64,000 bases of DNA from CAYSLU01 sp964431965 (GCA_964431965.1 CAYSLU010000018.1:3920-67919), one strand, 5' to 3'; shown: positions 43,746 through 52,693, counted from the stretch's first letter. Numbers and translations are program-made. Notes: generated from the sequence alone by a model not told the origin.

Positions 43746-44918
43746 ATGGGGAAGACCATTCAGCGCGCAGCGTCGATTGTGTCCCGGGGTGCGCGCTATC
43801 ACTTCGGGATCGGCGTGGTGCTCGTCTGCATCATCCCGCTGCTGACCATGACCTACCTCATGTTCAGCGAGGGGTGGGAGGGCTATCTTCGCGACCGCGG
43901 AGAGCTCGTGCTGGTGCTCTTCATGTTCGGATCGGCCGCGCTGGGGATCTCCATGCTTCGCAAGTACCCGGCGAGCATCGTGGCGCTGCGGCGGCACCTG
44001 GAAGGCATGGTTCGGGGGGAACTGCCCGATCGGGTCAGCCTGAAGGAGCCCGAGGACGACATCTCCGCCATCGAGCGGTGCATGAACACCGTGGTCGGCG
44101 ACCTCAAGCAGCGGGTGGCGCTCATGCGGCGCGAGAACGAGCGGCTCGAGCGTGAACTGCAGCAGGTGGAGAAGCTCAAGGCGATCGGGATCATGGCGGC
44201 CAGCGTGGCGCAGGAGATCAGCACGCCCGTTCAGGTCGTGCGGGACAATATCGAGTTCCTCGGCCGGGCCACGCGGGACCTCGGGGAGATCGCCAAGGCC
44301 GCGGGCCAGGTTCTGGCCGCGGAGCCCGATCCGGCCCGGGCGCAGCAACTGCGCGAGGCGCTGCGGCTGGACGACCTGACCTACGTGGCGCGCGAGTCGG
44401 TCGGAGCCATCGCGGATTCGCGGAAGGGGCTCGAGGGCGTGGCCGCCGTGATGCAGTCGATGAAGGCATTCTCGCACGCCGCTGACGAGAGCCGATCGCT
44501 CGTGGACCTCAATACGGCGGTCACCACCGCGGTGACCGTGACGCGCGACCGCTGGCGCTACGTCGCAGATGTCGCCCTGGATCTGGATCCGGCCTTGCCG
44601 GGCGTTCCGGGGGTGTGGGCCGACATCAGCCAGGTGCTGATCCAGCTCATCCTGTCGGCCGCGACGCAGGTCTCCCGCTCCGTCGACAACGGGCGCGCCG
44701 GAAAGGGTTTCATCCGCCTGGCGAGCCGCCAGGAGGGCGAGTGGGCTCGGGTGACGCTGTCTCACTCCGGCGCCCTGGAGGCCGCGGGGGAGTCCGGCGG
44801 CCTCGGTGTCATCCAGTCGTTGATCGTGAAGAAGCATGCCGGATCTTTTTCGGCGGAGCCCGCGCCGGGCGGGGCATCCACATATGTGATTCGCCTCCCG
44901 ATCGAGGCGGTGGAGTAG
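43746..44918 (+). CDS. Membrane histidine-kinase homologue lacking the phospho-acceptor His (pseudokinase)
   Basis: The 390-residue protein has two membrane helices (about 19-40 and 51-70), a HAMP-like linker and coiled coil. DHp and ATPase-like domains follow, of the type usually reading 'AAGIAHEINTPIQ'. Here the H-box reads SVAQEISTPVQ, with Gln156 (CAG) at the His position. The N-box reads QLILSAA, so both canonical Asn are replaced (Gln300, Ser304). A weak G-box-like SGGLGV remains. It cannot autophosphorylate in the usual way. ATG 43746 has GGGGAG; ATG 43704, overlapping the bioB stop, is possible. It sits between bioB and bioF with the next gene. Confidence 0.75.
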   Translation: MGKTIQRAASIVSRGARYHFGIGVVLVCIIPLLTMTYLMFSEGWEGYLRDRGELVLVLFMFGSAALGISMLRKYPASIVALRRHLEGMVRGELPDRVSLKEPEDDISAIERCMNTVVGDLKQRVALMRRENERLERELQQVEKLKAIGIMAASVAQEISTPVQVVRDNIEFLGRATRDLGEIAKAAGQVLAAEPDPARAQQLREALRLDDLTYVARESVGAIADSRKGLEGVAAVMQSMKAFSHAADESRSLVDLNTAVTTAVTVTRDRWRYVADVALDLDPALPGVPGVWADISQVLIQLILSAATQVSRSVDNGRAGKGFIRLASRQEGEWARVTLSHSGALEAAGESGGLGVIQSLIVKKHAGSFSAEPAPGGASTYVIRLPIEAVE

Positions 44919-44920
44919 CC

Positions 44921-45667
44921 GTGGAACGGACCGAGAAACAGAAGCCGGGCGCGGCCGGCACAGCGCCGGGGCCGACCTATAGCGTGCTCATCGTCGATGA
45001 CGACGAAAGCGTTCGCTCGGCCACGCGCCGCCTGTTCCGCGTCATGCGGACGGGCGCCGTGTTCGAGGCGTTCGAGGCGGCATCCGGCTCCGAGGCGTTC
45101 GAGTTTCTAGGCCGGCAGTGCGTTGACTGCGTGCTGCTCGACCATGAGATGCCGGGCGGCTACGGCGTGGACTGGATCTCGCGCTTGCTGGAGGCGTGTC
45201 CCTACACCGCCGTGATCCTGGTCACGGGCGCCGGAAACGAAGAGATCGCCGTCGAGGCCATGAAGCGGGGCGCCATGGACTATCTGGTGAAGAGCCAGAT
45301 CAGCGTGGCGGAGATGCACGATGCCATCGCGAACGCAGTGGAGAAGGTGCGGATGCGCGAGAAGATCGCGGTCCAGGAACAGATGCTGCGCGAGGGCGAG
45401 AAGCATCGCGTGATGCTGGAGAGCGTCGGTGCGGCCTGCCACCACCTCGGGCAGCCCATGACGATCATCCTGACATCGATCGAGCTGCTGCGGCGTCAGG
45501 ATCTGCCGCCGACGAGTCGTGAGATCGTGGACCGGTGCGTGGAGGCGGCCCACCAGATGCAGGAGACCCTGGACCGCCTGCAGCACGTCAGCAGCTACCG
45601 GACCGAGCCCTATCTGCCGGGAGCTCCCGAGACGGAGTCGTCCGGCGACCGCATCCTGTCCATCTGA
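44921..45667 (+). CDS. Response regulator with C-terminal DHp-like domain
   Basis: The 248-residue protein has a receiver domain (about 20-145) with acidic 'LIVDDDES', phospho-acceptor Asp74 in 'VLLDHEMPGG', Thr of 'LVTGAG' and Lys of 'DYLVKSQ'. A coiled-coil linker follows, then a helical domain with 'GAACHHLGQPMTIILTSIEL'. Its His174-x4-Pro pattern matches a kinase H-box, but no ATP-binding domain is present. No DNA-binding domain is seen, so output is probably protein interaction or phosphotransfer. GTG start two bases after the pseudokinase stop, with GGAG upstream. Confidence 0.8.
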   Translation: MERTEKQKPGAAGTAPGPTYSVLIVDDDESVRSATRRLFRVMRTGAVFEAFEAASGSEAFEFLGRQCVDCVLLDHEMPGGYGVDWISRLLEACPYTAVILVTGAGNEEIAVEAMKRGAMDYLVKSQISVAEMHDAIANAVEKVRMREKIAVQEQMLREGEKHRVMLESVGAACHHLGQPMTIILTSIELLRRQDLPPTSREIVDRCVEAAHQMQETLDRLQHVSSYRTEPYLPGAPETESSGDRILSI

Positions 45668-45704
45668 GTCGCCTTCGCGGCGTGCGCCGCACGCGGGAAG
45701 CACC

Positions 45705-46880
45705 ATGCACGGAGATCACGGAATTGGAGCCGAGCTTCAGGCCATCGAAGGCGCGGGACTGCTTCGTGAAGCCGCGCTTTGCCCGGGCGTCGGGGGCGTG
45801 ATCCGGTCCGGATCCGACGTCCTGCTGAACTTCTCCTCGAACGACTACCTGGACCTGGCCGGCCACCCGGCGCTGCTGGCGGCGGCGGCCGCCGCCGCCT
45901 CTCGACATGGCAGCGGAGCGGCGGCGTCCCGGCTGGTGACGGGTACGCTGGAGTGTCACGAGGCGCTGGAGCGGCGGCTGGCCGCGTACAAGGGCTACCC
46001 GGCCGCGCTCGTGTTCGGAAGCGGCTACCTGGCGAATCTGGGGCTGATCTCGGCGCTGGCCGGGCGCGACGATGTCGTGTTTGCGGACCGGCTGGCTCAC
46101 GCCAGCATCGTGGATGGAATCGTGCTGAGCCGGTCTCGCCTGCGCCGGTTCCGGCACAACGACGCGGCGGACCTCGAGCGGTTGCTGGCGGCGCCGGCCG
46201 GCCCGGCGCGGCGCCGCATCGTCGTGACCGAGTCCGTGTTCAGCATGGACGGCGACCTGGCCCCGCTGCGGGCCATCGCGGAAGTGGCCCGGGCGCACGG
46301 CGCCCTGCTGATCGTCGATGAGGCCCACGCCACTGGCGTGTTCGGGCCGAGCGGCGCAGGCTGCGTCCGGGGCGAAGGGCTGGAGCCGCTGGTCGATGCA
46401 TCGATGGGCACGCTGAGCAAGGCGCTCGGCGGCTATGGCGGCTTCGTCGCCTGCTCGACTCCGCTCCGGAGTCTCCTCGTCAACCGGGCGCGCTCGTTCA
46501 TCTACTCGACGGCGCTCCCGCCCTCGGCCGTGGGCGCGGCTGAAGGCGCGCTGGAGCAGGTCCAGGCTGTTCCGGGGCTGGGCGTGGAGTTGCTGCGCCG
46601 GGCCGGACTGTTCCGCGCCCGTCTCCGAGCGGCCGGGCTCGATACCGGCGACTCCGCGAGCCAGATCATTCCCGTGATCGTCGGCGGAAACGAGCGGGCG
46701 CTTTCGCTTTCGCGGAGGCTGAGGGAGCGTGGTATCATCGCCGTCGCCATCCGGGAGCCGACCGTGCCCCGGGGAACCGCACGCTTGAGATTCTCCATCA
46801 CGCTGGCGCACACGCCGGACGTGTTGGATCGCGCCGCCGAAACGATCGTCGCGGCGGCCCGCGAGGAGGGGATGGTCTGA
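45705..46880 (+). CDS. bioF: 8-amino-7-oxononanoate synthase BioF
   Basis: The 391-residue PLP enzyme joins pimeloyl thioester and alanine. It has 'NFSSNDYLDLAGHPALL', 'GSGAAASRLVTGT', 'VFADRLAHASIVDG', 'LIVDEAHATGVFG' and the PLP-lysine region 'SMGTLSKALGGYGG'. GCGGGAAG precedes the ATG. It restarts the biotin genes after the two-component pair and abuts bioC (TGA-T-ATG). Confidence 0.94.
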   Translation: MHGDHGIGAELQAIEGAGLLREAALCPGVGGVIRSGSDVLLNFSSNDYLDLAGHPALLAAAAAAASRHGSGAAASRLVTGTLECHEALERRLAAYKGYPAALVFGSGYLANLGLISALAGRDDVVFADRLAHASIVDGIVLSRSRLRRFRHNDAADLERLLAAPAGPARRRIVVTESVFSMDGDLAPLRAIAEVARAHGALLIVDEAHATGVFGPSGAGCVRGEGLEPLVDASMGTLSKALGGYGGFVACSTPLRSLLVNRARSFIYSTALPPSAVGAAEGALEQVQAVPGLGVELLRRAGLFRARLRAAGLDTGDSASQIIPVIVGGNERALSLSRRLRERGIIAVAIREPTVPRGTARLRFSITLAHTPDVLDRAAETIVAAAREEGMV

Positions 46881-46881
46881 T

Positions 46882-47718
46882 ATGTCCGATCGCGCGTCTT
46901 CGGCCGCACCGGCCACTGGCCGGCGTTCCGTGGCCGCCCGCTTTTCGGCGGCGGCCGGCACGTATGACGGGCCGGCGGAGATCCAGCGCGCTGTGGCTCG
47001 CCGGCTGGTCGAATGGCTCTGTTCGGACGGGTCGGCCGCGGAGCCCGACCGCCTGCTTGAGCTGGGATGCGGCACCGGAATTTTCACGCGTGCGCTGGCC
47101 GAGCGGTATCCGGCCGCCACCATCGTGGCCACCGACCTGTCGGAGGACATGGTTCGGGCGGCGCAGCGGAATGTCGGCGTCAGCGGGCGAATCCGGTGGG
47201 AGGTCGCGGACGCGCGGGAGTTCTCGACGCGGGACCGGTTTCCCCTGGTGGTCAGCAGCTGCGCACTTCACTGGGCCAGCCCGTTCTCCGATACGGCGCG
47301 GAACGTCGCGGCGCTCCTCGCGCCCGGAGGGCGTCTCGTCGCTGCGCTGATGGTGGACGGCACGCTGTCCGAGCTTCATGCGGCGAGACTGGCCGTGGCG
47401 CCGGGCGTTCCTCCCCGCTCGCGTCTCCCGACGGACACGGAGGTGAGAGAGGGGGTGCTCGCGGCGGGCCTTTCGGTCGATCGAATGGAGTGCTCGACGC
47501 TGACGGCCCGACACCAGTCGGCTGGGCAGTTCCTGCGGGCCATCCATGAGCAAGGGTTGACGGGTGGGCCGGTTTCGGCCGGGCACCGGCCGCTTACCCG
47601 GCGCGAGCTGTCGGCGGTGGCCGAGTGGTATGATGCCCGGTGCCGCGTGGAAGCGGGCGGCGTGCGGGCGACATACCGCGTCTGCTATGTGCGGGCGCAG
47701 GCGGAGGTGCAGCGGTGA
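46882..47718 (+). CDS. bioC: Malonyl-ACP O-methyltransferase BioC
   Basis: The 278-residue methyltransferase has 'VAARFSAAAGTYDGPAEIQR' at the N-terminus, a hallmark of BioC, then motif I 'LLELGCGTGIFTRAL', 'IVATDLSEDMVRAAQ' and 'SSCALHWASP'. It starts pimelate synthesis by masking malonyl-ACP. No bioH, bioG or similar demethylating esterase is adjacent. The stop overlaps the bioD GTG. Confidence 0.9.
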   Translation: MSDRASSAAPATGRRSVAARFSAAAGTYDGPAEIQRAVARRLVEWLCSDGSAAEPDRLLELGCGTGIFTRALAERYPAATIVATDLSEDMVRAAQRNVGVSGRIRWEVADAREFSTRDRFPLVVSSCALHWASPFSDTARNVAALLAPGGRLVAALMVDGTLSELHAARLAVAPGVPPRSRLPTDTEVREGVLAAGLSVDRMECSTLTARHQSAGQFLRAIHEQGLTGGPVSAGHRPLTRRELSAVAEWYDARCRVEAGGVRATYRVCYVRAQAEVQR

Positions 47719-48470
47719 GGATGACGAACGGCATCTTCGTGACGGGCACCGATACGGCGGTCGGGAAGACGGTCGTGTCCGCCGCCGTGCTGTCCGTCCT
47801 GCGGGCCGGCGGCCTCGATGCGGTCCCGATGAAGCCCGTGCAGACCGGTTGCACGGGAGCGGCTGCCTGCCTCGTCGCGCCGGACTTGGAATTCTGCCTG
47901 GCCCGGTCGGGCGTGGAGCCGCGTCCCGGAGAGCGGGCCGACATGGCTCCGTACCGCTTTCGTCCCGCGTGCTCGCCGCACCTGGCGGCCGAGCGGGCCG
48001 GCGTGACGATCCGCGTTGCGCGCATCCGCGCCGCGTTCAACCGGCTGGCCCGGGCGCACGACTGGGTCGTGGTGGAGGGCGCGGGCGGCGTTCTCGTCCC
48101 ACTCGGCCGCCGGGGCGCGATGGCCGACCTCATATCGGCCCTCGGGCTGCCCGTGCTGCTTGTGGCGCGGCCGGCGCTGGGAACGCTCAACCACACGATG
48201 CTGTCCCTGGCCGAGCTTAGGCGCCGGGGCCTGTCTGTTGCGGCCGTGGTGCTGTGTGCTACCGGCTCCGGCCGCCCCGGGCTGATCGAGCGGGACAACG
48301 TCCGGACGATCGAGCGGATGGGTGCCGTGCGGGTGCTGGGGCCGGTGCCGCACTGGCCCGGCCTCGACCGGTGCGGGGCCGGCCGATTTCGCCGGGCGGC
48401 CTGCGCGGCGCTGCCCGACGCATCGGAGTGGCTTGCGCTGCTGCGCCGAACGCGCGGGGTGGGACAATGA
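47715..48470 (+). CDS. bioD: Dethiobiotin synthetase BioD
   Basis: The 251-residue P-loop enzyme has 'FVTGTDTAVGKTVVSA' (Walker A), 'MKPVQTGC', 'VVVEGAGGVLVPLG' and 'SPHLAAERAG'. It closes the ureido ring of dethiobiotin. GTG 47715 is chosen because GGAGG is correctly spaced and the GTGA overlap fits the operon's pattern; ATG 47721 is the alternative. Confidence 0.92.
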   Translation: MRMTNGIFVTGTDTAVGKTVVSAAVLSVLRAGGLDAVPMKPVQTGCTGAAACLVAPDLEFCLARSGVEPRPGERADMAPYRFRPACSPHLAAERAGVTIRVARIRAAFNRLARAHDWVVVEGAGGVLVPLGRRGAMADLISALGLPVLLVARPALGTLNHTMLSLAELRRRGLSVAAVVLCATGSGRPGLIERDNVRTIERMGAVRVLGPVPHWPGLDRCGAGRFRRAACAALPDASEWLALLRRTRGVGQ

Positions 48471-49789
48471 AGCGAGTGAGCAAGAGCGCGGACCTGACGC
48501 GGCTGTGGCGGCTGGACCGGGCCAGCGTGTGGCACCCGTACACGCGGCGGTCCGCGCTGGAGGCCGGGCCGCTGCCCGTGATCACGAGGGGCAAGGGCAT
48601 CTACCTGTACGGAGCCGACGGCCGGCGGTACGTCGATGCTGTCTCGTCCTGGTGGTGCTGTAACCTCGGACACAGCCATCCCGGGCTTGTCCGGGCGATT
48701 CAGCGGCAGGCCGGACAGCTTCAGCACAGCATCCTGGGCAACCTGTCGCACCCGCCGGCCATCGAGCTGGCGGCGCGCCTGTCGGCCCTGCTGGGGGGCG
48801 GTCGCCGGGTTCTTTTCGCCAGTGACGGCGCCAGCGCGGTGGAGGCGGCGCTGAAGATCGCGGTTCAACATGGGCACGCGCGGGGTGAGCCCCGGCGGAC
48901 GGCCTTCGCGTCGCTGCGCGGCGGCTACCACGGCGACACGCTGGGCGCGGTGTCGGTGGGGTACGTGCCGGCGTTCCATCGCCCGGTGCGGCCGCTGCTG
49001 TTCCGCTGCCACCGGGCCGAGTCGCCCTGCTGCGGCACGTGCGCGCGCGGTCCGGACTTCCGGCGCTGCGGCACGGCGTGCTTCGAGTCCATGCGGCGCA
49101 TCATCGAGCGGCATGGCTCGTCGCTGGCGGCCGTCATCGTGGAGCCGCTCTGCCAGGGGGCCGCGGGCATGCGGATCTACCCGCCCGCCTATCTGCGCCT
49201 GCTGGCCGAGTGCTGCCGGACGCACGGGGTGCTGCTGATCATCGACGAGATCGCCATGGGGTTCGGCCGGACGGGCCGGATGTTTGCGTTCCAGCACGCG
49301 GGAATCGACCCGGACATCGTCTGCCTGGGCAAGGGCCTGTCCGCCGGCTATCTCCCGATCAGCGCGACGGTCGTGCGGGAGTCGATCTATGACGCATTCG
49401 ATGACGGCCCGCCCGATCACACCCTCTATCACGGCCACACGTTCACGGGGAACCCCATCGCGGCTGCCGCGGCGGTGGAGGTGCTGAAGGTTTACGACGA
49501 CCAGCGGATCGTGACGCGGGCCCGGAGCGGCGGGCTCGTGCTCGCCCGGGCCTTGGCCGGCCTGCGCGGGGCGCCGGGCGTCCGCGACGTGCGGTGCCTA
49601 GGCATGATCGGCGCGGTTGAGCTGGAGTCGGCTGCGGCCGCCCGGTCCGTGGGCGAGCGCCTGCGCTACGAGGGATTCCTGGTCCGGCCGCTGGGTCCCG
49701 TGATCTACCTGATGCTGCCGCTCGTGGCGACGGACGCCCAGATCCGATCCGCGGCCGGCGCGCTTACGCGGGCCGTTGCTCCGGGCTGA
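48467..49789 (+). CDS. bioA: Adenosylmethionine-8-amino-7-oxononanoate aminotransferase BioA
   Basis: The 440-residue PLP aminotransferase has 'VDAVSSWWCCNLGHSHPG', 'FASDGASAVEAALKIA', 'YHGDTLGAVSVG', 'LIIDEIAMGFGRTGRMFAF' and PLP-lysine 'CLGKGLSAGYLP'. A cysteine-rich insertion with five Cys in about 22 residues (CCGTC...C...C) follows the YHGDT region; similar inserts occur in some BioA proteins and may bind metal. It ends the operon and overlaps the convergent thiE end by 26 bases. Confidence 0.93.
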   Translation: MKRVSKSADLTRLWRLDRASVWHPYTRRSALEAGPLPVITRGKGIYLYGADGRRYVDAVSSWWCCNLGHSHPGLVRAIQRQAGQLQHSILGNLSHPPAIELAARLSALLGGGRRVLFASDGASAVEAALKIAVQHGHARGEPRRTAFASLRGGYHGDTLGAVSVGYVPAFHRPVRPLLFRCHRAESPCCGTCARGPDFRRCGTACFESMRRIIERHGSSLAAVIVEPLCQGAAGMRIYPPAYLRLLAECCRTHGVLLIIDEIAMGFGRTGRMFAFQHAGIDPDIVCLGKGLSAGYLPISATVVRESIYDAFDDGPPDHTLYHGHTFTGNPIAAAAAVEVLKVYDDQRIVTRARSGGLVLARALAGLRGAPGVRDVRCLGMIGAVELESAAAARSVGERLRYEGFLVRPLGPVIYLMLPLVATDAQIRSAAGALTRAVAPG

Positions 49790-50468
49790 CGGGCGGGGCA
49801 ACCGCCGCGCGGCACGCCCCGATATCGGCCAGCAGCTCGCGCGCGGCCCGGGCCGGGTCGTCGGCCATCGTCACGGCGGTGACGAGCGCGATTGTCCGCG
49901 CCCCCGCGCGCACCAGATCCGGGATGTGGGACCGCTTGATACCGCCCATCACGGTGAACGGAATGGTCACATGAGGGGCGATCCGGCGCAGCCCGTCGAT
50001 GCCGAGGAAGGCTGCGTCCCACGCCTTGGTGTTGGTTGGAAACAGCGGCCCGATGTTCACATACGAGGCGCCCTCGCCCTGGGCTTCCGCCGCTTCCTCG
50101 ACCGAGTGCGTGGAGGCGCCGATGACGAGGTCGGGGGCCAGCCGGCGCGCTTCGCGGACCGGAAAATCGTCCTGCCCGAGGTGTACGCCGTCCGCGCCGA
50201 CCGCGAGCGCCACGTCGACCCGGTCGTTGATGATCAGCAGAGCTCCGGCGCGAGCGGTGAGTGTCCGCGCCTCGGCGGCGAGGCGCGCGTATGCGCGGGC
50301 GGACAGATCCTTCTCGCGGAGCTGGACCAGCCGCACCCCCCCGTCCAGGGCGGCGCGCAGGACCTCCGGCGTCGAGCGCCCGCGCGACAGGGCCTGGGAG
50401 GTAACGAAGTACAGGCCGGCCTCCGTGAAAGCCGCCATGCGCCGGGCCAGGGTTTCTCGCTCGCTCAT
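49764..50468 (-). CDS. thiE: Thiamine-phosphate synthase ThiE
   Basis: The 234-residue TIM-barrel enzyme joins the pyrimidine and thiazole precursors of thiamine. Motifs: 'VRLVQLREKDLSARAY', 'LLIINDRVDVALAVGADGVH', 'LGQDD', 'GASTHSVEEA', 'YVNIGPLFPTNTK' and 'VMGGIKRSHIPDL'. It is the last gene of the thi operon, its start overlapping the thiH stop by four bases. Confidence 0.94.
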   Translation of the reverse strand: MSERETLARRMAAFTEAGLYFVTSQALSRGRSTPEVLRAALDGGVRLVQLREKDLSARAYARLAAEARTLTARAGALLIINDRVDVALAVGADGVHLGQDDFPVREARRLAPDLVIGASTHSVEEAAEAQGEGASYVNIGPLFPTNTKAWDAAFLGIDGLRRIAPHVTIPFTVMGGIKRSHIPDLVRAGARTIALVTAVTMADDPARAARELLADIGACRAAVAPPVSPEQRPA

Positions 50469-51625
50469 CGGAACACCGCCTCCCCGTTCTTGAAGACCGG
50501 CTCGAGCTGCTTGCGGCGCAGCATGGCGCAGAAGGCGTCCACATCGCGCTCATCGTTGACGTGGAACTGCCCGTCCCGCTCGCGCGTGGGATCGCCGTAG
50601 CCGCCGACCGATGTCCGGCTGGCAATGCTCATCTTGGATATTCCCACTCCGGCCATGCCGTCGCGGAACGCGGCCCGCTCGCGGGTGGAGAGCGCGAGCG
50701 GGACGTCGGGCAGGCAGATGCGGAAGGCGAAGATGACCCGGGCCAGCAGGCGCTCGTCGACCGGGTGGGGCGGGGCGAACCCCCCAAGCTGGGCGCAGAT
50801 CCGGGGGAAGGAGATGGATATGCCGCTCCGCCAGAAGCGGCGGCGCAGATACACGGCGTGGCGGTAGAGCGAGATGGCGTCGCGCACGGGATCCGCCAGA
50901 CCGAACAGCGCGCCGATGCCTGACGAGCGGATGCCGGCCCCGAGCAGGCGCGACGGGCCGTCGAGTCGGGCCGAATAGTCGCGCTTGGGGCCCCAGCGGT
51001 GCATCGCGCGGTATACGGTCGGATCGTAGGTCTCCTGGTACAGCGTGACGCCCGTGCAGCCGGCGGCTGCGAGCGCCCGGTATTCCTCGCCCGTCATGGG
51101 GAACGCCTCGACGGTTACGACGTGGAAGACCCCGGCCGCGAGCTCGACCGCCCGGCGCAGGTAGTCGAACTCGGCCTCCCGCGTTCGCTCGCCCGTGAGC
51201 AGGAGTACCTCTTCAAAGCCCATATGCTTGATTCTGGCCAGCTCGTCGCGAATCTCGGGCTCGCCCAGCACGCGGCGCGGGCGTTGGCGATCCGAGGCAA
51301 ACCCGCAGTAGACGCAGCCGCTCGAGCAGTAGTCGGACAGGTAGAGCGGCACGTAGAGCGAGATCGTCCGTCCGAAGTGGCGCGCGGTCAGAGCTTGGGC
51401 CTTTCGGGCCATCGGCTCCATGAGCGCGTCTGCAGCCGGCGAGAGCAGGGCCGCCAGGTCGGCCAGCCCCGGGTTCGGATTGCGGATGGCCCGCTCGACG
51501 GCGGCGTGATCCGCGCGCGCTGCGAGCGCGGCTCCTTCGGAGGGGTCGAGCCACACCGGGATGGTGCCCAGGGGCTCTCGCCCTTCGGCAGCCGTCGGGC
51601 CGGGGTTGAGGTCCGGGGTACTCAT
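50465..51625 (-). CDS. thiH: 2-iminoacetate synthase ThiH (radical SAM)
   Basis: The 386-residue protein cleaves tyrosine to dehydroglycine for thiazole synthesis. The SAM-cluster motif is 'YCSSGCVYCGF' (CxxxCxxC). Others: 'EEVLLLTGERTREAEFDYLR', 'TLYQETYDPTVYRAMH' and 'SISFPRICAQLGGF'. It uses the oxygen-sensitive route rather than ThiO, in keeping with an anaerobic or facultative lifestyle. ATGA overlap with thiG. Confidence 0.93.
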   Translation of the reverse strand: MSTPDLNPGPTAAEGREPLGTIPVWLDPSEGAALAARADHAAVERAIRNPNPGLADLAALLSPAADALMEPMARKAQALTARHFGRTISLYVPLYLSDYCSSGCVYCGFASDRQRPRRVLGEPEIRDELARIKHMGFEEVLLLTGERTREAEFDYLRRAVELAAGVFHVVTVEAFPMTGEEYRALAAAGCTGVTLYQETYDPTVYRAMHRWGPKRDYSARLDGPSRLLGAGIRSSGIGALFGLADPVRDAISLYRHAVYLRRRFWRSGISISFPRICAQLGGFAPPHPVDERLLARVIFAFRICLPDVPLALSTRERAAFRDGMAGVGISKMSIASRTSVGGYGDPTRERDGQFHVNDERDVDAFCAMLRRKQLEPVFKNGEAVFR

Positions 51626-52422
51626 GTTCCGGCTGGCGACTCCGATGGGGCGGACAGGAACTCCGTCAGCGGGCTTGTCGCCACGGCGGCGTCGGTCATC
51701 GGCATGAGGCCGGCGCGCCATGCGGCGCGCCCGGCTTCGACGCCGCGGGCGAACGCGGCGGCCATGGCCTCCGGATCGCCGGCTGCGGCGATCGCGCTGT
51801 TCACGAGCACCGCGGAGCAGCCCATTTCCATGGCGGCAGCGGCCTCGGAGGGTGACCGGAGCCCGGCGTCCACGATTACCGGCACGCCGCTGTCGCGCAC
51901 GATCAGGCGGATCATCTCCGCGGTTGCCAGGCCGTGCCCGCTGCCGATCGCGGACCCGAGCGGCATCACGGCGGCGCAGCCCACGTCCTCCAAGCGGCGG
52001 GCGAGGACCGGATCGGCCGGCATGTAGGGCAGGACCACGAAGCCGTCGGATGCGAGCGCCCGGCACGCCTCGTAGGTTTCGATCGGGTCGGGCATCAGGT
52101 GGTGCGGGTTCGGGTGGATCTCGACTTTCACGAAGGGGCTGCCGCTGAGCTCCCGGCCGAGCTGGGCGGCCCGGATCGCCTCCTTTGCATCGCGGGCACC
52201 CGACGTGTTCGGGACGATGGCGATGCCAGGGAGGAGGGACAGCGGCCCGTAGACGTCGTCGGAGGCGCGTTCCCGGTTGAATCGTCGGAGCGCCACGGTG
52301 ACCAGCTGCGCTCCGGCCGCCCGGACGGCGCGTATCATCGCGTCCGTGTCCGAGAACTTGCCGGTTCCGAGGAGCAGCCGCGACGTGAATGTCCGGCCGC
52401 CCAGTGTGAATGCATCGTTCAT
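51622..52422 (-). CDS. thiG: Thiazole synthase ThiG
   Basis: The 266-residue barrel enzyme forms the thiazole ring from ThiS-thiocarboxylate, dehydroglycine and deoxyxylulose phosphate. Motifs: 'SRLLLGTGKFSDTDAM', 'VTVALRRFNRE', 'PNTSGARDAKEAI', the Schiff-base lysine in 'FVKVEIHPNP', 'VMPLGSAIGSGHGL' and 'VPVIVDAGLRSPSEAA'. It is two bases downstream of thiS. Confidence 0.95.
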   Translation of the reverse strand: MNDAFTLGGRTFTSRLLLGTGKFSDTDAMIRAVRAAGAQLVTVALRRFNRERASDDVYGPLSLLPGIAIVPNTSGARDAKEAIRAAQLGRELSGSPFVKVEIHPNPHHLMPDPIETYEACRALASDGFVVLPYMPADPVLARRLEDVGCAAVMPLGSAIGSGHGLATAEMIRLIVRDSGVPVIVDAGLRSPSEAAAAMEMGCSAVLVNSAIAAAGDPEAMAAAFARGVEAGRAAWRAGLMPMTDAAVATSPLTEFLSAPSESPAGT

Positions 52423-52424
52423 GA

Positions 52425-52625
52425 TCAGCCGCCTCCCGCAAACGTGAGCACCTCGACCCGATCCCCTTCCTTGAGCCGGGCGGCAGCGCGCTCGGCAGAG
52501 CGGATCACCGCCTCGTTCACGACGACGGCCACGCGCGCCGGATCCGCTCCCAGTTCCCGGAGCACGCCCGCCACCGTTCCATCCCCGCGGTGCTCGTGCG
52601 CCTTGCCGTTCACCGTGATCTTCAT
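52425..52625 (-). CDS. thiS: Sulfur carrier protein ThiS
   Basis: The 66-residue ubiquitin-like protein starts 'MKITVNGKAHEHRGDGTVAG' and ends with the di-Gly tail (FAGGG) that is adenylated and thiocarboxylated. An AAAGGACGGGAC stretch precedes the ATG. It is first in the operon, directly after the TPP riboswitch terminator. No thiF is seen in the window. Confidence 0.92.
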   Translation of the reverse strand: MKITVNGKAHEHRGDGTVAGVLRELGADPARVAVVVNEAVIRSAERAAARLKEGDRVEVLTFAGGG

Positions 52626-52656
52626 CGCGTCCCGTCCTTTCGCCTCTGCCATCACC

Positions 52657-52685
52657 AAAAAGAAACGCCCCGGCCGGCCGGGGCG
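52657..52685 (-). terminator. Intrinsic terminator of the thi riboswitch
   Basis: A perfect 20-base palindrome (52666-52685, CGCCCCGGCC and its complement) is followed on the minus strand by TTTCTTTTT. It lies between the TPP aptamer and thiS, so ligand binding likely stops transcription before the operon. Confidence 0.88.
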
Positions 52686-52693
52686 CGTGCATA

